This document shows positions 9,262 through 21,387 of a stretch of 64,000 bases of DNA, one piece after another. The position numbers and the translations under genes were made by a program. The notes below the pieces were generated by a model that saw only the letters and a program-made list of their open reading frames with translations, searched no databases and was not told the origin of the DNA. The stretch lies in the NCBI GenBank assembly GCA_003194525.1, contig NBIV01000194.1:62001-126000 (forward strand), in the 5' to 3' direction. How positions within the stretch are numbered: the first letter of the stretch is position 1; each line of letters starts with the position of its first letter. The DNA comes from Gracilariopsis chorda (lineage: Eukaryota; Rhodophyta; Florideophyceae; Gracilariales; Gracilariaceae).

Positions 9262-10953
9262 ATCTAAGAATACTGACACACCAGAGGACCTCGATGCCAT
9301 TGCCGATCGGATTGGTGAGGATGTCGACCGTTTCATGATGATGCTCAAGAATCTTATCTCCCAGTATGACGTACGGTCAATGGCTGATGTTCCATGCCGA
9401 GAACATTCTCATTGGATGTCTAATTCGCTGAAATGAGTGTCGACGGAAGCACAGTTGCGTATGACTTGCAGGATGGGCGTGTATATGTTTGGAACGTAAA
9501 GAGACAAAAAGAACTAGGAAATCCATTGGAGGCACCACAGGTAGATGAGAACTTGGAAGCTATTGATCTGAGCGTCGACGCAAAGCGGATTGTATGTCAC
9601 CGTCACATATCAGGTAGAGATGCTATTTACGTTTTGGACATGGACATCGGTGACAATATGGCAGCGCCGCTTGGGATGGAGAATGATTATTTTTTCTGTG
9701 TCGCCATCTGTACGGATGGAAAGCGAGTGGTGAGCGGGTTGAACGATGGCCGTATGCGAATTTGGAATATCTCCAGTACTGGGTCTGTGCAAGAACCGAT
9801 TCACGGTCACACCGATCGTGTGTGTCGTGTTTTGAGTAGAGACGGAAAAAGAATCATTTCCGTTTCTTCTTATAAAACGATGCGTATTTGGGACGCAGAA
9901 CGAAATGTGATGCTTGAAGAGCCTCTTGAGGTGGAGTTGACTGGACCTATTGCCGTAAGCAGTGATGGAACCGAGATTGTGACCACAATATCTCGGGACG
10001 CGATTCGCGTGTTCGACGTCGAGAACATGAACGCATCACTGTATCCGAAACGGTATACAGGACGAATCAACTGTGTTGCTTGTGACTCCAACATCCCGTT
10101 AGTCACCGGGTTTAGTGACGGTTGCGTTCGTGTATGGCACGCACAGGGAAGAAGGACTGGTACTCAGGTTGTTAGAACTGGAAGGCCACAAGGACGAGGT
10201 GACGTGTTTTGCGACCGGGCACTGCAAAAAAACATGTAGTACACGCATTGTGGCCGGGTTGCGGGACGGTGCTGTGTGGGTATGGACCTCGAATCATGAC
10301 GAGTGCTTGGTCTTTGGCATGCGCTCACGAGAGCTCCTTGGCGAGCTCTTTGACGAGCTCTTGGTCTCCTTTGGCGAGCCTCTCTCCAACACCGAAGGAA
10401 AAGAACTGGGCGCTATTTTCTCTGTAGCAGTGAACACGGATTTTTCTTGTAGTGCGCGGGTAGTTTTTTCTTGTGTTGAGGAGGGGCATGGCGAAGATCA
10501 GAGGAAGGGAGTTACGAGTGGGACCTTGACAACCGAAGTGTGACGATCGTGACGCATGACGTATCATGGTACCCATGCGTGGCGATGAGCGGGAAAGGAG
10601 ATCGAATTGCGTTCAGTTTATCGGGCGACCTCTTGTCGGTGACTGTGTGGGATTTAGACACAGGGCAGACGGTGGGATCGCCTCTTCAGATACACTAAGA
10701 TTGGATTCGGAGTGTGGGGTTGAGCGGTAATGGGGAGCGAGTCGTGTCCGGATGCTGGGATGGCACAGTCCGCGTTTGGGACGTCACCAGCGGAATGGCG
10801 ATCGGTGACGCGTTTGTTCACAGCAGGGAAGTGGTACGTGTGGAAGCGGACTTAGATGCTTCGTACGCTGTATCGTGCGATGATCGAGGTTATGGAAAAT
10901 TGCGGGAGGTCAAAATTTCGCAATGCAAACTGACGTCCAGTGCTGCAGAATAG
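9262..10953 (+). pseudogene. WD40-repeat protein, frameshifted
   Basis: The longest open piece is 9433-10239, with successive WD40-like blades: GRVYVWNV, DGRMRIWNIS, KTMRIWDAE, DAIRVFDVE and DGCVRVWH, each preceded by a D-G-x-R-V/I-V-S type strand. The frame shifts near 10150 into 10115-10543 (GAVWVWTSN). It resumes at about 10565-10953 with VTVWDLDTG and DGTVRVWDVTSG, interrupted by a TAA near 10697. Such proteins fold as beta-propeller scaffolds; the DGxRVVSG pattern recalls propellers of NACHT/NB-ARC-WD40 proteins, but no NTPase domain is visible. A short GAGCTC-rich repeat at about 10330-10365 sits at one damaged spot. The part before 9433 (EDLDAIADRIGEDVDRF) may be the N-terminus in another frame. 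Confidence 0.7.
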
Positions 10954-12130
10954 ACCTCAGCTTTTTGTCACCACAGAGTTGATCGAACTTGCTGGACTGC
11001 GTCTTGTCGCACAACAGCAGGAAAGATAATAGGACGCATCGCCGATGAACACGAGATCTTGGCGGTTACGGACAGACGGGTGTTTCGAGTTAGACAGGTA
11101 CTTCTTGGAAGCGCATGGCTCCAACTTCTGGCCGTTTTGCGGAAAAAAGAATACTGCGTATGCTTCTGAGCATGTTGACGGAGAGAGAAGTCTTGAACGA
11201 AACTCCATGGTCTCCATAGCGCAAAAATGGCCATGCAACTTCGATTAAGGTATAGCCATTTGTACGCTAGGGAGATTCGCGTACTGATCTTTTCTGACAG
11301 CCGTAAGTGGCCAACCTTTGGCAAGGACGTCTCCAAGTCTCTCAAGTGTCATTGTGTCCGTTTTTGGAAAGCCCCAGTCATTAACCAGCGAACCGTAGAG
11401 CTGAAGAATGGGCTAGTTCTTCACAGGGTCGAGATTACAGTTCAACAAAGATAATCATGTGGTACAATCCTTGCGCATGGAGGCGGAGTAACCAGTTGTG
11501 GTGCCCGCGGGTTGTATTCTCATCTTATGATGTTTCCTGGAAAACGTCCACACATTTTCGGTGATACTTCAGGTCAACCCTTGCTGATGGGTGCCAGGGG
11601 TTGTCGTGTACACCGGTACGGTTTACATTAATTCTGCACCTCAGTGCTCAGCGACGCAGTAAGCATGTTAATTCCACATGCGTATACCGTCTCTGTGCCG
11701 TGTGATACACGTTGCGCGTGAGTGTCTCACACGCCGTGGCGCGTGTCTCATCATTCTACATCTTCAAGAGTTCCAAATAAGCCTGGTTCTTCCTACTGAA
11801 CGACGATTACAAGCATCGAAGCGTGGTTTACACCTGATGGGGATCATTTTCCTCGTATAGGTAACCTACATTAGGGTCCACCGACATAGGGTGCGGTTCA
11901 TCACTACTCTGAGAAGCAAAAAGTTGCGTGTTATCGCTACTTTGGCAATGTCTTGATTTTAGCAAGCGAGCCACGGAGGCAGGCACTGTTACAGTGGAGT
12001 CTTCGCTTCAAGGGCTTTTCCTCGTCGGCTTCCCACTTTTCATGCGGGCTTCCCCGCCCAATCCTTGCACTGTGCGAGTAACCGTTTAGTGCTGAGGAAT
12101 AAATTTTCCTGACTACGCCTGTAACTTGAC
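10954..12130. other. No recognisable gene
   Basis: Short frames (for example 11227-11454) show no motif I know. The stretch may hold the decayed tail of the WD40 gene or the eroded 3' end of the neighbouring chromovirus. Confidence 0.35.
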
Positions 12131-12673
12131 AGCGTTTGCACCTTACTCCCTCTCCTTAGACGGAGCTATGGGAGTGAGTAGGATGGGTGTCAGTTTGACT
12201 GGAACGAAGTAAGCCAAGGTATCCGGGGGACTTGTATTGAAAACGAGGAACCGTTCCGTTCGGTAAATATGACAAATCACGATCTGGATGCCGTAGAATC
12301 ACGGGGCGCGATGGAGGATGAATCGTGAGCGGGTCGTCTGAGCTCAGATTTCAGCCGGAGGTATGCTCGGTATCAGAAGTTGGATGAGGGTGAGGATGTA
12401 CAGTAACGTGGTCACGTGAAACCTATTCGTTTTGGTCGTTAATGTTCAAGACAATCATATCGTTGGCAGTACAATGCACGCAAAAAGGGTCCATCCATGA
12501 TTGGAGAAAGCGGATAACGCCTTTTTTATCAGGATTATACTAGTTCTAACGAAGAAAAGCAAATGAATTTGTGTGAACCTACGATAGCTGTTGACAGAGC
12601 GTACCATCTGAGTTACGATTCTACACACGTTGAGCTTCGTCTATAGCTTTCTATGCACCTGGTACCATCTTCT

Positions 12674-13435
12674 TTAACCATTCTCTCTAATTGGACCTGT
12701 GCAACCGCGGTGGAAGTTACGCTGGCAATTGTTGTTGAGCTTCGATTGCCACTGGGCGTGGGACTCGCGACAGCACCAACTAAAAAGGGGAAAGCGACGT
12801 AACGCAGTGTACCTGTGTATTGTAGGCATACGTAACCACATCAGTATATAGGTCCCAATTCTTAGGATGATTCGCAACATAGGCTCTTAATGCGTTAAGC
12901 ATCGTACGACTAAATCGTTCTACCTGTCTATTACTTTTTGAGTGATAAGTTGTGACGAACAAATTGCGAACATCGGGAATACGACGGACGTCTTGAAAGA
13001 ACTTTAAAGTAAACTGGGTTCCATTGCACGATAAAAAATAACAGGTGGACCCTAAAAATATAATCAGTGCTGGGCGAAGGCTTGTGCCACTGCGGCAGCA
13101 GTAAGCCGTCTAAGCAGCACTGTCCGTACAAGTTTAGAAAACCGGTTGGTTATTACCAGCAGATACCGGTTTCCTGGGCGTGTCTGAATCACCTATCAGA
13201 GTATATAGATGAACACCAATTCCAGCGGAGTGCGAGCTGCGAACAGCATCAACTTCGTAGAGTATTTCCGTAGCCTCACGTTGTTCTTAGCGCGTTCCGT
13301 ACAAAAGTAGCGAACTGAATAACAGTCAAACGCCATTGCCAGCCAATACAAATCTCTGCAGAGAGTCAGATACAACTTCCTACCCCCTGGGTGTGCTCCA
13401 AGTTTCACGTAATTGTAATGAGTGGGGTACCACAA
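12674..13435 (-). pseudogene. gypsy integrase remnant
   Basis: 13196-13435 gives the H2C2 zinc-binding domain (HYNYVKLGAHPGGRKLY ... CTERAKNNV). 12780-12962 gives the end of the catalytic core (TTYHSKSNRQVERFSRT), retaining the catalytic Glu in QVERF. Between them the frame is broken. The parallel segment in the intact relative is TTYHPQCNGQVERFNRT. Confidence 0.7.
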
Positions 13436-13683
13436 TCTGTGGGGAAGAATTAACTAAACTGACATGGAATCCCCAAATATTGGTCGTAAAACGTAAGCCA
13501 TATCCTCCATTGAGGTGAGCGCAATCTGCATACATAACGGGTCACATTTTTATTCGCTGATACACTCTTTTGGAGTGATATGCGTAAAAGAACCATTGTT
13601 TGGGGGCTCTGAAGTATAAGAACCGAGAATATTATCAAAAAGGTCGTCTGAGCAATCCTTGATATTCCGATCATTGTTTTCAA

Positions 13684-13932
13684 CTACACAACACGTTCTC
13701 TAAAGATCATTTCCCGCATCTGCTTCTGTAGACGTTTCCAGGAGGGATAATGAATTGACTTGCGTGTTAAGGATTTCCCTTTTGTAAAGTACTTCGAAAT
13801 TGAATTCCGAGGGTAAAAGGAGCCAATACATGATAAATCACGATTTTTTGGCAATCTCCGTAAGGCCACAGAAGCAAAAGTGATCTGCATGTACCTTAAA
13901 ATGGGTTCCCATAAGATGTGGTCGAAGAGTAT
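13684..13932 (-). pseudogene. gypsy RNase H remnant (split by LTR insertion)
   Basis: Contains NTLRPHLMGTHFKVHADH, matching STLRPYLMGVHFTVYTDQ of the full-length chromovirus, then FEVLYKREILNTQVNSL. The solo LTR inserted just upstream in this reading direction, separating this part from the RT. Confidence 0.6.
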
Positions 13933-14817
13933 TGTAGTGCAATACCCGCGAGCGGGACAACACACGAAGACGTTCGAAATCTTCCCCTCGATAGGGTAGC
14001 ACAGCGAACGGAGCCTCTCCGGATGAGCACGACGGAGTCGGGTTGTAAAGCCGAGGCTCACCCTCACGCCAAGCGGGGAGAGTGGGTAGAATCGCCACTA
14101 ATGGTATGATAATCCTCCAATGAAGTACGAGTCCACAGAAGTGGGAGTGGGGTCACGGGACACCGGTACGGTGGCACACGCGACAGCGGTGACAACCACT
14201 CACAACCGAAAAGGGGCAACAACCACGAGAGTGGGTAGGGAAAATAGGGGCGTGCCCGGTGTGGGCGACAGGGGGGGCGTGGGCCAACGGAGCCACACGG
14301 GGAAATAAAGGGAAACCCTGTACAGGGGTGAGTACACTGCGGTGGTGAAGTTGATAACAAACGCCTAAGGCGGTGGTGCTCCTGTTGACGCCGGGGGGGA
14401 TAAGCCAACCGTGGTAACGCGGCTTTACCTCCGAAGAGTGTAGAAGACTCGCGAAAGCGGAAAAGGCTTAGAGCCAAGAACCCCTGGTTGGGGGAGTTTA
14501 CTCAGTGTCAGGGCGGGGTCGCCGAGCCACTATATAGTGTAGTAATCCCCCTACTATAGCGTAGATAAATTATAAATAATAAATATAAACTAACTAAATG
14601 TCCACACTGTGGTGCCAACCTCCTGTTGACTATCTGTGTCACACGTTGTCCACTCACGCCTTGGGCGGCGCACAGCGCATGCACAGGTGTGCACCTGCTG
14701 CACAGTGCGGATCCGCTGAGGGCTGAGACACCCGCTAATACCGGTAATAATCATAAGCACGCGAAAGCGGCAAAACACCAAGTCCATGGAAACCTCCCTC
14801 AAGAGGGTTGCACTTCA
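13933..14817 (-). repeat. Solo LTR of the chromovirus family
   Basis: 885 bp; in plus orientation it begins TGTAGTGCAATACCC and ends GGGTTGCACTTCA. It is homologous over its length to the LTRs at 40986-41887 and 51497-52400, but clearly more diverged from both than they are from each other. It is flanked by a perfect 5-bp duplication, AGTAT (13928-13932 and 14818-14822), as expected for Ty3/gypsy insertion followed by LTR-LTR recombination. It carries the same palindromic CACTATATAGTG at 14528-14539. Confidence 0.93.
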
Positions 14818-15913
14818 AGTATCAAGCGCCCAAAACAACTACGAGACACCTATTTTCAGAAACCAAGTAATTACGTTCGTGCACGTTCAATGTAGGCCAA
14901 TATCCGATTGGGGATCGTTAATCGTCTAAGCAGTCACTTGAAATAGCCCACAACCAACCTGTTTCTCACTGGAATCAGTATCCAATTCATAGTGTAAACC
15001 AAGACTTGGCGGCACCAACATTGGCGGAGAGGTCACGGCATTGATGAGAACCCTGAAGGCAGACGCTTCCACGTTGACAAACGTTTCCAGTTAAACTGGT
15101 TGTCCCTTCTTTAGGTGAGCACTCGGAGGTGTTGCAAGCTCCACAAAATTTGGGACAATCCCACCATATATGTTACAAAGTCCGAGATTTCATCAGAACC
15201 CCGTTTGCGTAGTGAGATGTTTCGTACTCTCCAGCGACTTAAGTCTTACTTCTTCTATCGAGAGCTGTCCGGGGCGGATTGTATGTCCAAGGTACTTAAC
15301 AGAATCAGTACAGAACTACCACTTCTTGAATTCTAGCGTAACCCTTGCATCTTGGAGCACACGGATGACGTTCCTCACATGAGCTATGTGACCATCCAAG
15401 TTGTTGGAGAACACGATTATAATGTCGCGAAACACCAAGCAGGTTGCTTATTTGAACGTGGTCAATAGAATATCTATAACAGGTTGAAATGTCGCAGGTA
15501 TATTAATTGACCCAAAGGGCTTTGCTGTGGAACGGTATAGTCCTTGGTGACACAAAAAAGTGGTTTTCTCGCGGTCGTCCTTTTGGACAGGAACTTCCAA
15601 TAATCCAAGTTGGCGTCAAGAGCTGTGATAATCATAACACTCCCAAGTGAGTCGATGTACTCGTCCATCCGAGGGTTCGGGTGAATACCTTTGACGGTAA
15701 CTGTGTTAAGACGTCGGTAGTCGGTACAAAATCTCCACCATCCATTAAAGTTCTGAATAATAACGACTGGCGAAGTGCAGAGTGACTGAGAGGGTTCGAT
15801 GACGCCAGAGCGTAACATTTTTTCAAATTGATATTTTTCTTCTTCACGGGCTTCTGGTCCAGTCCATTAGAAATGCTGTGCAAATGGCCAGTTCTTCGGT
15901 AACAAACCAACAC
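14818..15913 (-). pseudogene. gypsy reverse transcriptase remnant
   Basis: 15474-15818 reads GVIEPSQSLCTSPVVI, WRFCTDYRRLNTVTVKG, PRMDEYIDSL and ITALDAN, the RT fingers/palm that precede the YxDD box. Toward 14818 the similarity continues only faintly, with many stops. Confidence 0.7.
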
Positions 15914-16029
15914 GGTATTATGTTCTTCCTATTGTTTCAAAGGACTCGTCCTACAAGGCTGTACACTCACGAAGCATGTCCCATAGTTTTTCGTGGCGAG
16001 AGTCAGGGATATGATCCAAGTCGAACTTC

Positions 16030-16880
16030 TCAAAATTCTTTTATAAGATTCGCCTGTTCTGAACCAAGTAGTTGCGCACGTGCTTTTGTAGTTCGCTCAC
16101 TCTCGGATTCGGGATCCATACTACGGTCAGCGTTTAAGGAGTTGTCGTATCCCTCCTTAGAATTTTCCACTCCAAGGATGGCAGCCACTGGAATGTTCGT
16201 TGGCCCGATTACCCAAACGTGTGGTAAAAACGAGCCTAGAACAAGGTTTTTGGGTACCCAATGAGTGGATTTGCCCATTTTTGCAACCAGACCCTTAAAA
16301 GAAACATCACGCCTGATAAAAACGACTTCGTTCGCAAGTGAGAGTTGAAACTGATGGTATAACGACAAAAGCAGTTGACCGACATGGTACTCACTCTGTT
16401 TGGAAACAACTGTGACCCTAACTTGGTACTCCGTTGGTACGGAAATCGTATGAACAATAAAAATCTTCGTAGAAACGGGATCCGTGTTCTGCATTTCCCG
16501 GGGTGCCGGTATCGGTACACACTCCTGCGTAGCACGATTAAGCGGTTTCCGGATAATTGGTACGATAGAACCGTTTTCCATTTCTATGGGGTTTGAACGG
16601 TGGTAAATTGCTTCGTCAAAGCGAACAAAGAATTTAGAACCAAGAATCACTGGTGGAGTGAGTTTTATCGCAAACGACAAAGTCCAGCTGAACGATAGAG
16701 GTTTCCAATCTCACGACGAAAGAAACATATCCTACGGTATTTAGGAGATCGTTGTTCGTGTCAGCGATATATAGTCCTGGTCTACAGTGAATGTGAGCCT
16801 GGAGAGCTGGGGGTACTATTTAAAAGGTGATAAGGTTGCGTGAAGCCCCTGCATCTAAAACAGATAACTGGGAAGCCATA
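16030..16880 (-). pseudogene. gypsy protease and linker remnant
   Basis: 16030-16680 (216 codons) matches the protease-to-RT linker of the full-length element: ILGSKFFVRFDEAI compares with ILGCDFCDRFVDAI. Just upstream, around 16845, is SVLDAGAS, the aspartic protease active site with Thr changed to Ala. No clear motif is visible from 16880 to 17924. Confidence 0.6.
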
Positions 16881-17923
16881 TGTTGGTTGGGCAGGCGAAG
16901 AACTTCATAAACTTTGTAGTTTCTCTTAGTCATAGCCATAGTTCTATCTGGATGACAGAACATACAACAACTTATCCACGTACGACGCAGAACCGAGATG
17001 GTCTTCGAGCTTACTTCAGTTGGAGCCCTTTTTTGTTATGATCCTGAAAGCTAAGGAGCGAAGCTGTACCACCTCGGGCGTCCACTTTGACTCACAAGAC
17101 GCTCCTATTACGAAAGAGACTCCTGAACCTAGCTTTTACAGAAAGGAATCACCAAACTCGGTATCAACATCCCATGGGGGAACCAGAATTAATCCCATTC
17201 GTGGGTACTACCGTGCCCAGCAGTTGATCAAGGACTTGTTTAACCAAATTAGTATCAGTTAGAGAGTAATACTTTCACTTATTCCTAGGAACTAATCGGC
17301 ACTCGGCTCTGATCTACTGGGGTCAGCGTCATTTCACAAATCAAGATAATTTCGGACACCTCCCGTAATTTCAAGTCACATTTCAGGACGATATAACCAT
17401 GATGGTAACGTCTATGACAGATAGCCTGTGCCGATTTATCTTATTGGGGGTGGCTATTCGTTTGACGCAGTGGTTGCCGTACTACCCATCTAGGTCTAGA
17501 AAAACGAGATCTGTGCGACGCGTGAGCTTGCGAAGTGGCCTCCACGCAGTGCCCAAGACCATAGAAAGCGGGATTCTCCTCCGAAATAGGCGCCAATGTT
17601 GGTGGCAAGTCCGTAATCCGAAACGAATCAGGACGAATTTCAGCGTACTAAACGTTGTACATATACACGTTAGTGATGCTACCCTAGAGCAAAAATATCG
17701 ATCAAGACGACTTTTCTAACAAAAGAGCTCTCTTGTACCGATGTTTCGGTTGACTCTGTGCACGGTCCGTTTTTCCCTCAGCTTGGGTATACTCCACCAG
17801 CTCAAGTTATGAACGCTTCTACTCATCCTCACGGTTTCACGCGACGAGCGCTAGTATTCCTGGATCCAATCCATCAACTAACGTCGTACACCGCTCTTGT
17901 GCAGAGTACATATTACCACAACG

Positions 17924-18229
17924 TTATAACGCTTTATTCATGCGGGTTGAATAGACCAATTCGTTTTCACCGGTTTTCTGTTTCGTGTTGCGTAGTGCAA
18001 GGTTCACAGTATGGATGGGACTCTTCGTAGCGTATGACCTGAGAAGGTAATGAAATGCATCCGGACAGCAAGTCACTTCTCTTTCCGAGGCGTTCGAGTT
18101 TCTTCGAACGTAATTGAACTGATCTTCATCCATACCAGTTATGAAATACATTAACGCGAGATACGCTCGGGCTCCACTCTTGCAGAGGATATCAGTTTCC
18201 TGAATGAACCTGGCCAGAACTACAAGCAC
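17924..18229 (-). pseudogene. gypsy gag fragment
   Basis: 102 codons aligning with Gag of the full-length chromovirus: YLLRSYATKSPIHTVNLALR here against YLLRSYATNNAIQAAILALR there, and RFIQETDIL against RFVSEADIL. It is truncated on its 5' side, where plus-strand copia sequence starts within about 140 bp. Confidence 0.75.
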
Positions 18230-18364
18230 CAGAATTGAATATCATCTAACTGTTTACATAGATCGATGAGAGAAGAGGTTTCGTACATGTGATGGTAGTT
18301 CACAAGGACGTTCCCGATACATTCACAGACGCTTTTTATGGAAATGAGGAAAACGAGCTGGCAC

Positions 18365-19852
18365 AGGCAATACAGGGCAAGATGGCGAACGTGAAAGAAG
18401 TGAAGATTTGGACCCTTGTAGAGAGCCCAGAAGACTAACCGCCTCCGGACAACAGGTGGGTTCATTTCAAGAAGAGAGGCGCTGAGGGCAACGTAACTCT
18501 GTACAGGGCCCAACTACTTGCTAGGGGTTTCCCTCAAGGGAAAGGTATTGATTACAACGAATTCTTTGCTCTCGTGGCGAGACGTGCAACGATGAGGACC
18601 ATGTTGTAAATGGTGGTTGGCTTGAATTTGAAACAGGTTTAATTAGACGTACAAGCGGCGTTGCTACATGGGCAGCTCGAAGACACTATTCCAATGTCGT
18701 AGCCTGAAGGTTTTGTGCAGGAAGGGAAGGAAAAACATGTTTATGTTCTTCAAAAGGTGATCTACGGTCTCAAGCAAGCTTCAAGAGCTTGGCGGAAGAA
18801 GTATGCGCAGATACGGAATGCATTGGGTTGCAAAGAGTCTAAGGTTGACTCAGGATTCTTTGTCGGGGGTTCAGAAAAACCAAGGACCTGAGTACTGATA
18901 TTCGTTAATAATGAACTTATGGCGTGGCAGAGTAAACACAACATTATGGCCTTTCTCAAAGGATTCAAAGAGAATGTTCAGATGCGCATACATGTCACAC
19001 CAACCAAGTTCCTGGGCATCATAATGAACTGCTAAAACAGGCATGATTCGCTATTTATCCACAAGGGACATGTGATTGGTGGTTTCGTAGAGAAGTTTGA
19101 ATACTGAACGCAAAGACAGTCCATTACCCTATCAGGGACTTGCCATTGTTGCATGGCGAAGGTTCATCCGAAGAGGACTTGGATGTTTCTTACTGCGAAC
19201 TGGTAGGATCTCTGATGTATTTTCCTACAACAGTCTGCAGGAAATTGCACTCGCAGTAGGATTTCTGGCAAGGTTTACGAATGGCTACACGAAGGAAGAC
19301 TGGACCGCAGTCTCGGAAAGAGCTAAGTTCCTGCTAACTACAATCAACTATTAGATTAACTACCAGAAAGGAGCGGAACAAAACTTGCTATGCTAGTCTG
19401 ATGCAGATTTTGTTGGAGATAGGGCGGATAGGAAGTCCACGAGCGGTTTTATCTTTATGCTTGGAGGAGGACCAGTAGCGTGCAGGAGTAAGAAACGGAC
19501 TGTAGTGGTGCACTCTACACTTGAGTCAGAGTATGTTGCAATTTCCTTTGCGGTCTGCGAGGCAATCTGGCTGAAGAAGCTTCGTACAGAACTACGTGGA
19601 CAAAAACTATGCAGAGTGACCCTGTTTGGGGAAAATCAGGGCATGATAGCAATAAGCTTGGATGGGTGCTACAATGAACGATCAAAGAAAATTGATGTAG
19701 AATATCATCTTGTACAGAATGCTGTTAGACGCGGAATAGTGAAGGTGGGGTACGTGAGCACCAAGGATATGATAGCAGATGTGCTTAACAAGGCAATTGA
19801 CAGGGTTGCGCACAACCGCGCCGTACATGCACTAAACCTCGTTGAAGTTTAG
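18365..19852 (+). pseudogene. Ty1/copia RT and RNase H fragment
   Basis: The frame shows LYRAQLLARGFPQGKGIDYNE and LDVQAALLHGQLED, then PEGF and LQKVIYGLKQASRAWR: the copia RT N-terminal half. 19457-19852 holds RNase H (KKRTVVVHSTLESEYVAIS, FGENQGMIAIS, IDVEYHLVQNAV). Multiple stops (near 18608, 18641 and 18704) and missing gag and integrase make it a truncated 5'-less copy. It differs in sequence from the copia element at 3172-7813. Confidence 0.8.
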
Positions 19853-21387
19853 GACGTTAAAAGATGGGAAGTGATGTGCTGCAGCAAAATAACCGCAGTA
19901 AGAAAACCCTCAGGATATTTTACCATATCCTGCTTGACACATTTGTGCTGGTTTCCATGTCTGACAATGAGGCCATTCTGCGCAGGCAATAGAATGGAAC
20001 CTCGAGGTCTTTTGATTGCCTACCGGACTGCTGCATGAATAGATAGCCCCGAGTGGAGTTCTTCATAGAGGAACACCACCTCCAAGCACGATGTAAGAAA
20101 CAGTTGAACAGCTAAGTAGGCTATGTTTGAGGAACAGTGTAATTAGCAATACATCTACCTTGATTTCAGGAAAAAGAATAAGATAGCTTCAACTAACGCA
20201 CTACACCCTCCTCCTTGCACCTGGACCACAACCTGCTAAACATATTTTCATAAGAAACACAAATACATTTCTGACGTAATGATCGTGAGGTGAGATCATC
20301 TGCTATAGAACATATTCTGCATAATACAGTCTTTACATTGCTCCAAATAAAGCTATACACCGTCAGCTACGTCATAAACATCACCTATGGGGGAGAACTT
20401 GGAAGCGAAAACTTTCTGAAATGTCAAGATTTTTCCCGCTGTTGGCATTCTAACAGCTGCTTTATCATCATGCTTTAGTAGCGGCAAGGTAATGGTCTTC
20501 AAAAACGAAGAAAAAGCCAGCACACTGATGCTGTTTCATGAAACAGCATGCCTAAAACCATGCTTGAACCTCGGGTCCTGCCTCAGCTGAGAACGACACC
20601 TAGAGACCGCAACGCTGCCAGCAGCCGTGGCCTTCGTCCTCCTCGGTTAAGCCAAGTAATAAACAAATTCGTAAAGTACGGAGTGTAGATAGCATATATA
20701 GGGACAAACATTCGTAAAGGTTAAAGGCTTTATGATCAAAACCAGTGAGTGTAGTAAGAGCTGGATCTTTTCTGAAAAAGAATACAATCGTAAACGTAGA
20801 ATAATGAGAATTCTATACCGATGATCGAGGAATACGTCTGTCGCAACGAAGAGGTGCAATACCGCACATATTGTGCCGAAACAGTGTTTCGTTGATACGG
20901 AACAGTCGGCAATTCTTCAAAAGAGAAAAAAGGAGAAGGCGAAGCACACCAACGATATCAGAGCAAGGGGAGGGCATAGAAGTGGCTAAAGCGATGCCTT
21001 CGAGGTTCATAAAGGCGTCAAAACTTCATTGTGAGCAGTTGCAAGTTCAAATATGCCCAGATTTTAAGTGCGTTCTAATGGTCATTCTATGAGATATTTT
21101 ATGAAACGAAACGAAACAAAACTGGAAAGCGATGCTCGAGCAATCAAGCATTTACACGTTGCCTCTAAACGTTTCGAGAATTTATTAAGGTAAGCAGCAC
21201 GATCGTTGCTGCCTACATGAAACGAACGTTGAAATAAAAAGAATACTCCCTACAAGTGCGATTGGACAACCCTAGCTTGCACTAGATGGGTTGAAAAAGA
21301 CAAAACCACCCCCAACAGAAGATTTTCATAGATCATATTGTGCGTCTTCAACACTTTTCTGCTTCAGAAACAAGTGCTAGTCAAGAC
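19853..21387. other. No recognisable gene
   Basis: May include the 3' LTR of the copia fragment just after 19852, but no second copy exists to delimit it. 20647-21300 is A/T-rich. No ORF here shows a motif I recognise. Confidence 0.35.

Larger units (their letters stand above)
12130..18232 (-). mobile_element. Ty3/gypsy chromovirus, heavily decayed
   Basis: On the minus strand, pieces of gag (17924-18229), protease/linker (16030-16880), RT (14818-15913), RNase H (13684-13932) and integrase (12674-13435) lie in canonical order. Each is clearly homologous to, but well diverged from, the full-length element at 40986-52400. 12140-12190 resembles the linker of that element near 45160-45210. Stops and shifts are everywhere. 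A solo LTR of the same broad family interrupts it at 13933-14817. No LTRs of its own were recognised, and its gag end is cut where copia sequence begins. Confidence 0.75.

Noticed and set aside
17399-17719. 107-codon plus-strand frame
   Set aside because: Lies in the decayed gag/protease region of a minus-strand chromovirus and has no motif.
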